A stretch of 64,000 nt of DNA from Trypanosoma brucei gambiense DAL972 (Eukaryota; Euglenozoa; Kinetoplastea; Trypanosomatida; Trypanosomatidae): NCBI RefSeq assembly GCF_000210295.1, contig NC_026738.1:744001-808000 (forward strand), in the 5' to 3' direction. The translations under genes and the position numbers were made by a program. This document shows, piece after piece, positions 57,218-64,000 of this stretch; within the stretch, counting starts at the first letter, position 1, and each line of letters opens with the position of its first letter. The notes under the pieces are model-generated. The model was not told the origin of the DNA and made no database searches. It saw nothing but the letters and a program-made list of their open reading frames with translations.

Positions 57218-58069
57218 ATGCCAATAAATAACTGTGAATTGGACGCTGCTCTGCAGTTAGCCCTCCGGGCTGCTCATGGGGTTGCATGCACTATTGATAA
57301 AGCCATAGAAGAGAGGGACACAACACTACTTGACATTCAAACCAGGGAAAATGGGGAGGGTTTGATTACACAATATGATAAGCAGTGCGAGGAAGAAATA
57401 ATTGCCATCCTTCGCTTAGGCGCACCGAGTTACGATATCATCAGCGAGGAGCTTCACAGCGACACGGTACTGACGGACGCACCGACGTGGATGGTGAGCA
57501 CCATCAACGGGACTTCTAGCTTTATCCATGGCCTTTTCGACTGCTGCGTCTCTATAGCCCTCGTTGTAGACAAGGAACCTGTCATCGGCGTTGTTAATGC
57601 TCCGAGACTGCATGAAGTTTATTCTGCTATTCGGGGTCGTGGTGCATATCTCAATGGTCAACGCATTCGAGTCTCAGAGACGCGTAGCATTAACCAATCT
57701 GTTGTGTACCTTCACAACCCTTGCGGAGAAGGAGAGGTTGTGGTGAACACCGTAATTGAGATGCAGAAGGAATTTACGAGGATGCCCGTGCACGCTCTTC
57801 GTGTTCATGGTTCTGTCGCGCTTGACATGTGCTTCATTGCCACGGGTCGTGCTGAGCTCTTCCTTAAAGTTGGTGTGGATCCGTGGGATGTTGCCGCCGC
57901 CACCGTCATTGTGCGTGAGGCAGGAGGAGTTGTCCACGATATTGACAATTTAAACATCCTGGATCTCACAACGTGCACGGTGTGCTGTGCTAACTCGAGC
58001 GAGATCTCTAACATAGGAGTGGGAGTTGCAGCTAAACATGGCTACAAAAAATCGGTGTTAGGATGCTAG
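57218..58069 (+). CDS. Inositol-monophosphatase-like protein with altered metal site
   Basis: The 283-residue protein has the length and order of the IMPase family (inositol monophosphatase/CysQ/FIG superfamily). Retained elements are Thr-Gln-Tyr-Asp54, Ile-Ser-Glu77-Glu78, a Gly-Ala-Tyr-Leu-Asn-Gly strand and the C-terminal Trp223-Asp224-Val-Ala-Ala-Ala with Glu-Ala-Gly-Gly. The central metal motif, normally W-x-x-D-P-I-D-G-T, reads Trp91-Met-Val-Ser94-Thr-Ile-Asn97-Gly-Thr. Both catalytic Asp residues are therefore replaced by Ser and Asn, while Glu77 and Asp224 remain. It may be inactive, have changed chemistry, or serve as a partner of an active IMPase. A (TA)n run lies in its likely 5' UTR. 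Confidence 0.88.
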   Translation: MPINNCELDAALQLALRAAHGVACTIDKAIEERDTTLLDIQTRENGEGLITQYDKQCEEEIIAILRLGAPSYDIISEELHSDTVLTDAPTWMVSTINGTSSFIHGLFDCCVSIALVVDKEPVIGVVNAPRLHEVYSAIRGRGAYLNGQRIRVSETRSINQSVVYLHNPCGEGEVVVNTVIEMQKEFTRMPVHALRVHGSVALDMCFIATGRAELFLKVGVDPWDVAAATVIVREAGGVVHDIDNLNILDLTTCTVCCANSSEISNIGVGVAAKHGYKKSVLGC

Positions 58070-58474
58070 TGGGTTCTTGAAAGCGCACGTTTTCCTTAAT
58101 AGGAGAATTTCTTATTTCTATCCACACCATTCTATACTCCAATTTTTACTATGTTTCCTTCATCAGTGAGTAGGTCCTCCTTTTTTTTTTTTCAGCTTGC
58201 GTGGTGTCCTTAGCCACTTACTGGCACAATGGTGCGGCAAAGGTTTTTTTTAGACACCAGACGGAGAACGGGCGGAGCGAGTAATACGACAGGCAGATGA
58301 ACTTTTGATGCCCAATCGTGGGCGCACTTGCACGTGCGAATCAGTGTGCTCTCTTTCTTATATTCTTTCTACTATACTCTTAGTCTGGTCACACGGTTTT
58401 AGTCTAAGGTACCTGTGCTTAGTGGAAGCTGCTCATAAGCCGCATATCAGCCATCGCCACCCTCCGCTACTGAA
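58070..58474. other. Intergenic region (0.4 kb)
   Basis: No gene is seen. A T12 run with CAG at 58195 is the likely acceptor for the otubain gene. Confidence 0.6.
58180..58195 (+). promoter_or_regulatory. Probable spliced-leader acceptor
   Basis: A T-run ends in TTCAG at 58195, about 279 nt before the ATG at 58475. Confidence 0.5.
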
Positions 58475-59281
58475 ATGTCAGAGCATGCAACGACCGATTT
58501 AGAAGGCAGATATGCCCAGTTGGCCACAATTCAGAGCGAAATCGACGCAGCACCACTACTTTCCCCTACTGTCGAGAAACTCGGAGACGGCTGTAACTTA
58601 ATGATTGAATTTTCTGACAACCCGCCGATGCTCGTCAAAGTTGTTTCCCTCTGGAGGAACGAAGAAACCAAATACAAGGGTATACGCTATGCACGCCGCG
58701 ATGGGAACTGTTTCTACCGTTCAGTGGTGTTTGGCATGCATGAGTCGCTACTGAACAATAAGGAGCGTGCCGGTGCCCACCTTGAGCGGATTACGGACCT
58801 CAGTAGGCAAGTTGTGGCCGATTACGGCAACTTTGCCGAAGATTTCTGCCATCCCGCCGTGGAAATGGCTAAGAAAATAGAGTCGGGTGAGTGCTCAACG
58901 GTGGAGCAGCTGTATGAACTGTCCACTAATGGAGAAGCGGAGTACGCACTCTACTTCTACCGATATGCTGTGTCACATCATATTCGTACACATGAAAATG
59001 ACTTTCTGCCGTTTGTAGTTGGAATGGGCCACGAAACGGTGTCGGAGTTCTGCTCAGCGGAAGTTGATGCGGTCGCGAGTGAGGCAGATAATGTGCAGGT
59101 GGTGGCCTTCGCACAATGCTTCGACGTGCGCGTTATTGTGGAGTATGTGGATGGCAGAGAAGGCGACTGCACTACACGGCATACATTTCAGCAAAAGGAC
59201 TCACACGACGCTAACGAGTACACCACTATCGAGGTAACGCTACTCTATCGACCGGGTCATTACGACCTTCTTTACAAGTAG
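58475..59281 (+). CDS. Otubain-type deubiquitinase (peptidase C65)
   Basis: The 268-residue protein is an otubain cysteine protease that would cleave ubiquitin chains. The catalytic block reads Arg-Arg-Asp76-Gly-Asn-Cys79-Phe-Tyr-Arg, with nucleophile Cys79. The C-terminal catalytic His is His262 in Arg-Pro-Gly-His-Tyr-Asp-Leu-Leu-Tyr, as in human OTUB1/2. The intervening helical region contains a Phe-x-Pro-Phe-Val segment near 177-181 and an Asp/Glu-Val-Asp-Ala segment typical of the family. The length is like OTUB1 (271). All three catalytic positions look intact. The short N-terminus (about 65 residues) may bind ubiquitin or E2 enzymes as in OTUB1; that is inferred. Confidence 0.94.
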   Translation: MSEHATTDLEGRYAQLATIQSEIDAAPLLSPTVEKLGDGCNLMIEFSDNPPMLVKVVSLWRNEETKYKGIRYARRDGNCFYRSVVFGMHESLLNNKERAGAHLERITDLSRQVVADYGNFAEDFCHPAVEMAKKIESGECSTVEQLYELSTNGEAEYALYFYRYAVSHHIRTHENDFLPFVVGMGHETVSEFCSAEVDAVASEADNVQVVAFAQCFDVRVIVEYVDGREGDCTTRHTFQQKDSHDANEYTTIEVTLLYRPGHYDLLYK

Positions 59282-60003
59282 TTATACGGGTTGAGCTTGC
59301 ACTAAGTCCTTCTTACATGTTTGTTCCTGTTCGGTGAAAAGGGGGTTATTTACACCCCTCCCCGCCTCTTCTTAGGCGTGAAAAAGTATTGAATAGATCT
59401 GAGAGGGAAAGATAAAGCGAAGCGGGAGTTTGAATGGCAAAAGAGGTAATAGAGTTGGATGTCATCACTACTTGCATACCTTTTTTTTTTTTTGCTTTAA
59501 CACGAGTAAGTGGTGAGGCTGGCAAGAGTGACACTCCAATGTCAAATCATAAATAGTAGCCATTTTTGGTCGCAGGGCAGGGTGTGTTTGTACCTTTTGG
59601 TTTGGAAAAGAAAAATGGAGTTGAGAGAGGTGTTGTCAGTTTTGCCATCTTTACGAGGGTGATGCCACGTACAAACCCCTCCTTTCATGAGCAGTTATTG
59701 AACTCTCACGGCTGCTTTCGCAGTTCTTTTATGTATCATGGACTCTCCAACGTGCATTGCCATCCAAAATTACCCCCGACTCCTCTCTTTCTATTGCTAA
59801 CATGATCAACATCTGAATTCTCGCTGTAGAAGTTACCACGGCGAAGGGAATAGGTGCAAAAAAAAAAAATTGCATCGAAGGTGAACTGCATTTGATCAGC
59901 TCCGTGATTTGGGGAAGCGGGAGGGGAGGTCGACCAATACAATCTAGCAGAGGAGCGAGTTCCTGTGAAAACCCCCATTAAGATACCGCTCCATCTTTAA
60001 TTG
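59282..60003. other. Intergenic region (0.7 kb)
   Basis: No supportable gene is seen. An open frame at 59566-59805 lacks a family signature. T-rich stretches near 59480-59495 and 59770-59800 could support trans-splicing of the next gene; the acceptor is not clear. Confidence 0.5.
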
Positions 60004-62778
60004 ATGAGCTCTTCACAAGGAGAAATGCCCCGACCGCTGGTATCGGGTGCGGGTGCACTTCGGTGGGGAGAGAGCACCAACAACAACACCAGTAGTGGTA
60101 ATGCGAGTTGCGTTACTACCACGGTATCTGTTTTTCGGCAGAGTGTTGATAATTGTAGCGGTGAGTGTTCGAACAAAACAGCGGTAGTAGCGTCGTTGCC
60201 CAGTTTGTTTAGCGGCATGGATGTAACGAGAACACAGTGCAGGAGACGTGCAGCGGCCGAAAGAACGGGAAGATCGCATACTTCTCGAGCCGAATCTTTA
60301 GTTTCAGGAACACTTCATAGTGAGGTAGTTTCAACCGAAGTGAAAACTGTAGAAAGTGTCTTCACGGGAGCTGTTGGAAACCAAACATTTTCTTATGAAA
60401 GTGAGCAAGGGGTGGAGGAAAGAGGTGAATTCAATGCGAGGTTCCAGGAAGATGATGAAACCCCTGTTCGACGCAGCCCATTAACGACCCAAGAGGATGC
60501 CAGAGCTGCAGTCTTGATGGGGAACGTCAAAGAAGCCGTTAGTACTCCTTCGGTAAACTCTGCTGTTCAAATGAGTGCTCCTCAACATAATGTGAAACCT
60601 AGCAACGTGATGTTCCCTGAGAGAGGTACACTCTCGTTTATGAAGTCCGCATTTGGATTTATCTCCGGCCAAGGCGAAAAACATGAAAACTCGGGAGAGG
60701 TGGCTGATTACGATGCTAAAGACGACGTTGGAGGGGGTGATGATGCACCCATTATCCCACCACTTTGCGCACTTTATGGGTCCAAAATTCTTTCTGGTAA
60801 TTGTTCAGAAAAAACACAACATGCTGAAGAAGCAGCAGCAGCACTTGTGTTTCCCCTGCAACATGAATTTAAAGGAAACCTTACCACGGAGAGCATGAAC
60901 GATGGAAGGTGTGATTATGTTGCCATTAATTCTTGTTGCTTTCCCACCAGGGGTGAGGGGAACTGCGTGAGCACGGTGGATGACCGAGAAGATCGCCTGA
61001 ACAATCAAGTGAGAGCTGTGGGCACTTTGGAACCTTACAATACTTCAAATATCTTGGGGGAAGGCGTGGAAATGGATCAGCAACAGGTCACACACCCAAG
61101 GAATATCTCTGGGATTGTTAAAAACAGAAAACCGTGGGAAGAACGATGGGACAGGCGCCGCCAAGAGGTTCGCGAGGCGGAGCGCAACGTCCTGAAAGCA
61201 GTTGAAACTATCGCGAGAAAACTTGGTGAAGTCCATGCTTCCATTGAGGAGCGTCGAAAGATTGTACCCGCGGCCTCCGAAGTGGAAAAACGTATCGAGC
61301 AATGTATCATCGAGGAGTCATTTGACGGGGCAGAGGCTCTAAACGCAGAGCTGACACACCTGTTCCACCGTGTGGCAGAGCTGGATGACGAGACGCTGAA
61401 CTCATTTTTACCGTCCTTAACCAAGTATGGCACTCATTTGCAATCAGAGGTGATAGCTTTCGCAGAACTTCTTCGTCAGCACCATCAAGATGTTTTGGAT
61501 TCCGGAGATACCGCTGAATTGGAGATCCAAACTTTCATTACAGAATCAACGCAACGTCTCAACAGTCTTCTTAAAGATATCGCCTCCCAAATGGAGAGGT
61601 CGATAGGGAAGCAGCAGATTGCACAGCAAAAGATGAATGAGATATGCGAACGTAAGGATGGTATAATGAAGACAATACGAGAGCAGAACTACGGAACACT
61701 GGAAATACAACAACAGTTAGGCAGCGAGGTGGCGGAAATCGATGAGGAAATGGAAGAGCTGGAAGCGAAGCTTGCAGAGCTGAGACGCCTTCGTGCAATC
61801 AAGATGGAAAAAATGAAAGAGATGGAACAACGGGTAAGATGTAGCTTGGATGAGCGCCGCATGCTGGAAAGTGAGTTGGACAAACTCATCACACGGGCGG
61901 AAAAGAATTTATTCGCGGCAAACGAAGAGGTTGAGAAGCTGCGTGTCGAACTGGAGTCGTATGAAAGTGGTAGGGCAGCGTTTGAAGTGAAGAAGGAGCT
62001 TATTCTTGAGGAGTGGGAGTGTGAAACCTCCACGGCCGGAGGTTGCGATCTGCGTCGCGTATCGCTGGAAACGCAAACACTTACTTCTGTACGTGAATAT
62101 ATGTCGTCACTCACCACCCTCTTGCGGCTACGAAGCGACGGCATTTGTATTCTTGGTGACGTAGCGCCATCTATTGATCCCTCTTCACCGGAATCCCAAG
62201 ACTGTCTCCTATCGGTAACACACAACCTCCAGAAGAAGTTGAGCGATCTTGAGATGGAGAACGAAATGAATGATAAGTTGGTCAAATTACTTGACGTTAA
62301 ATTAGTAGAAATGCGAAGCAGTTTAGCTGTAATAGGGGCAATGAAACAAACTGCCATTCAGGCGAGACAATTCAGAGAGGCGCAGGCGAAATCCGATGAG
62401 ATACGTGAACTTTCTGATGCCATCAAAAGAGAGGAAGAAACTCGAACCAACATCCAAAAGAGGTTACAAACAATTGGCGATCTTCGAGAGGAGCTTCAAA
62501 AGAGGTTGTGTGACGAAAACAGTCAATGTGAAGTTAAGGTCAGGGAGTATCTATTCAACTATAAAAGTTGTATCGACAAGACGGAGGAGGCGGGTGCTGC
62601 ATTGGTGGACGCGCTTCATAATTCCATCGGTAAGGAATCGATGCTTGGAAGTGTTGACCTCGTAGAGGCAACACAGCAGCTGGTGGATGTACTGAGGGAA
62701 GAACTCGAAGGTGCAAGTATGGCTTCGTCTTTAAATCCAGTGGATCAACAGAGCTCTGAGGCGGTCAAATACGAGTGA
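60004..62778 (+). CDS. Large coiled-coil protein with two UVR-like elements
   Basis: The 924-residue protein is not recognised as a named family. Residues 1-365 are polar and likely disordered. From about 375 to the end it is mostly helical with coiled-coil heptads (about 375-450, 500-660, 740-880). Two short stretches resemble UVR motifs (F-x-x-A-x-x-x-x-x-E/D-L/I): one near 433-447 (Ser-Phe-Asp-Gly-Ala-Glu-Ala-Leu) and one near 783-797 (Gln-Phe-Arg-Glu-Ala-Gln-Ala-Lys). No membrane helix or catalytic motif is seen. It is probably a structural or scaffold protein, perhaps of the cytoskeleton, but that is inference. The ATG at 60004 follows a TTG in the same frame; a second ATG at 60025 is possible. 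Confidence 0.8.
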   Translation: MSSSQGEMPRPLVSGAGALRWGESTNNNTSSGNASCVTTTVSVFRQSVDNCSGECSNKTAVVASLPSLFSGMDVTRTQCRRRAAAERTGRSHTSRAESLVSGTLHSEVVSTEVKTVESVFTGAVGNQTFSYESEQGVEERGEFNARFQEDDETPVRRSPLTTQEDARAAVLMGNVKEAVSTPSVNSAVQMSAPQHNVKPSNVMFPERGTLSFMKSAFGFISGQGEKHENSGEVADYDAKDDVGGGDDAPIIPPLCALYGSKILSGNCSEKTQHAEEAAAALVFPLQHEFKGNLTTESMNDGRCDYVAINSCCFPTRGEGNCVSTVDDREDRLNNQVRAVGTLEPYNTSNILGEGVEMDQQQVTHPRNISGIVKNRKPWEERWDRRRQEVREAERNVLKAVETIARKLGEVHASIEERRKIVPAASEVEKRIEQCIIEESFDGAEALNAELTHLFHRVAELDDETLNSFLPSLTKYGTHLQSEVIAFAELLRQHHQDVLDSGDTAELEIQTFITESTQRLNSLLKDIASQMERSIGKQQIAQQKMNEICERKDGIMKTIREQNYGTLEIQQQLGSEVAEIDEEMEELEAKLAELRRLRAIKMEKMKEMEQRVRCSLDERRMLESELDKLITRAEKNLFAANEEVEKLRVELESYESGRAAFEVKKELILEEWECETSTAGGCDLRRVSLETQTLTSVREYMSSLTTLLRLRSDGICILGDVAPSIDPSSPESQDCLLSVTHNLQKKLSDLEMENEMNDKLVKLLDVKLVEMRSSLAVIGAMKQTAIQARQFREAQAKSDEIRELSDAIKREEETRTNIQKRLQTIGDLREELQKRLCDENSQCEVKVREYLFNYKSCIDKTEEAGAALVDALHNSIGKESMLGSVDLVEATQQLVDVLREELEGASMASSLNPVDQQSSEAVKYE

Positions 62779-63289
62779 GTATGCAAAACAAAGTAAGAAA
62801 ATATTATTCAAGGCAGCGTGTACAGCCGCAACAGTTTTAGTATAATTTGTTCCTTGAATTGCATTCTCTTGAGGGTTAATGTGACACCGTCAGCGCAAGT
62901 TTTCATGGGTGCATTGTCAAGTTTTGCAAACAAAAGCAGCGTCTCCTATAGCTGAGTTTACAACCAACATTGTTGCTGCACCCCCTCTTCTTTTCACACA
63001 TCTTTTTATATGTATTGTTGGTGTTACTGCGTTCATTTGTCACATTTTCAACATTGTTCACGCTGGTACATAAATAGTACCCGCTGAGTGTACACTTCTT
63101 TTTTTAAAAAAAACGTACGAAGCTGCCTAACGTTCATAGTGTGAGGGAAACCTTTTTTGTAGCATTGCTGCCACTGCCACACAATTTTATCGTTGTTTTT
63201 TTTTTTCACTCTCTGTGCAGTAATGCCTCATTCACCTTTTTTTTTGTTGAACTCTCTTCTCGTGCTCAGATTCATCTGCAAGAGCTTTA
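62779..63289. other. Intergenic region (0.5 kb)
   Basis: No gene is seen. It holds T-rich tracts with acceptors near 63219 and 63269 for the ZPR1 gene. Confidence 0.6.
63236..63269 (+). promoter_or_regulatory. Probable spliced-leader acceptor
   Basis: A T/C-rich tract ends in GCTCAG at 63269, 20 nt before the ATG at 63290. Confidence 0.55.
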
Positions 63290-64000
63290 ATGGCTGAAAC
63301 ACCAAAGGAGATTCCGCCGGATGAAGCACCGCTACGAGCGGCGATGGGGGAGGTTCAGGAAGATGTCGCGCATAACACGGAGGGCGATGAGGAGAGTACC
63401 GCAAATTGTATTCGGACGGAACTAGGCGAAATGAATGAAATTGAATCCCGGTGCCCGCGGTGCGGAGGGAACGGGACCACGCGCCTCATGATTACGAACA
63501 TACCCCACTTTAAAGAGGTGATCGTCAGCAGTTTTGAATGTCCTCACTGTGGTGAGCGAAATAACGAAGTTACATTTGGAGGTGAGTTTGGACCAAAATC
63601 AGTGCGGTACGAACTAGAGGTGAAATCAAAGAAGGATTTGGATCGTCAGGTTGTAAAGTCAGAGTACGCCACAATTCGTATACCTGAGTTGGATCTGGAA
63701 ATACCTCGGGAGTCGCAACGAGGTGTGCTTAACACTGTCGAGGGGTTTCTGGAGCAAAACGGAGTCTGGTTTACAGCTTCAGCAACCACTTCGTCGAATA
63801 CAGCATCCCGAATTGTATGAGAAACTTGAGACCTTCTGTGAGAAGGTCCGACAGTATCGCACTGGAGATGTGCCCTTTACATTCATCATTGATGACCCCG
63901 CAGGTAACAGTTACGTCGAGGCTTACTATGATTACTACCACCCAACCATTGATCCTCAATTGACACGGTATGAAAAGGAGCGGACGAACATTGACCGTCA
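63290..64000 (+). CDS. ZPR1: ZPR1 zinc-finger protein, frameshifted and cut by the window end
   Basis: The first 176 codons (63290-63820) encode a ZPR1 start: an acidic N-terminus, then a C-x2-C ... C-x2-C zinc finger (Cys-Pro-Arg-Cys and Cys-Pro-His-Cys) and the first ZPR1 domain up to Thr-Val-Glu-Gly-Phe-Leu-Glu-Gln. The frame then goes off course and stops with TGA at 63818. From about 63760 the homologous protein continues in the +1 frame, including Phe-Ile-Ile-Asp-Asp-Pro-Ala-Gly-Asn-Ser-Tyr, and stays open to the window end. The switch lies near an A4 run at 63756-63759, where one extra base would explain it. ZPR1 is an EF-1alpha-linked protein moving between cytosol and nucleus. The frameshift may be a sequencing error, a real mutation or recoding. 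Confidence 0.88.

Noticed and set aside
1..64000. Search for CRISPR arrays, bacterial insertion sequences, ingi/RIME-type retroelements and VSG-related repeats
   Set aside because: No spaced direct repeats, transposase or reverse transcriptase frames, or VSG-like genes were seen; divergent short retroelement remnants cannot be excluded without a database search.

Overview
The window reads as nuclear DNA of a trypanosome, most likely Trypanosoma brucei or a close relative. All convincing genes lie on the + strand and none shows an intron. They are separated by long A/T-rich spacers full of homopolymers and (TA)n, (CA)n and (TTG)n repeats. Most genes follow a pyrimidine tract ending in AG, as expected for spliced-leader trans-splicing of a polycistronic unit. 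The gene content also fits: a glycosomally targeted arabinonolactone oxidase and several kinetoplastid-type hypothetical proteins. Species and chromosome are inferred, not proven.

Layout. 1-15 kb: an NHA/SLC9B-like antiporter, a disordered coiled-coil protein and a TMEM94-like degenerate P-type ATPase, with large spacers between them. 15-30 kb: a dense run with a TTC27/Emw1-like TPR protein, the NAT10/Kre33 RNA cytidine acetyltransferase, an OSCP1 homologue, a mitochondrial-type ferredoxin-fold protein, a 73-residue one-helix membrane protein and eIF3b. 30-41 kb: a membrane protein with a probable mitochondrial presequence, a macrodomain hydrolase, a METTL25-like methyltransferase, a small coiled-coil protein, and a protein with two PBZ-like zinc fingers and a ubiquitin-like C-terminus. 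41-45.8 kb: almost 5 kb with no credible gene, purine-rich then pyrimidine-rich. 45.8-64 kb: a two-helix membrane protein, NMNAT, arabinonolactone oxidase, the ribosome-assembly factor SDA1, a small hypothetical, a multi-IQ protein, an IMPase-like protein, otubain, a large coiled-coil protein, and ZPR1, which is frameshifted and cut by the window end.

Genes in such units are transcribed together but regulated mostly after transcription, so neighbourhood is weak evidence of shared function. Some functional themes recur: ribosome biogenesis and translation (NAT10, SDA1, eIF3b, probably ZPR1), NAD and ADP-ribose (NMNAT, macrodomain, PBZ-like protein), and ubiquitin (otubain, Ubl domain). Several members look like diverged relatives of enzymes or transporters that have lost key residues: the P-type ATPase, the IMPase-like protein and the antiporter.

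Start codons were placed at the first plausible ATG downstream of a pyrimidine tract/AG. No alignment, structure or transcript data were available.
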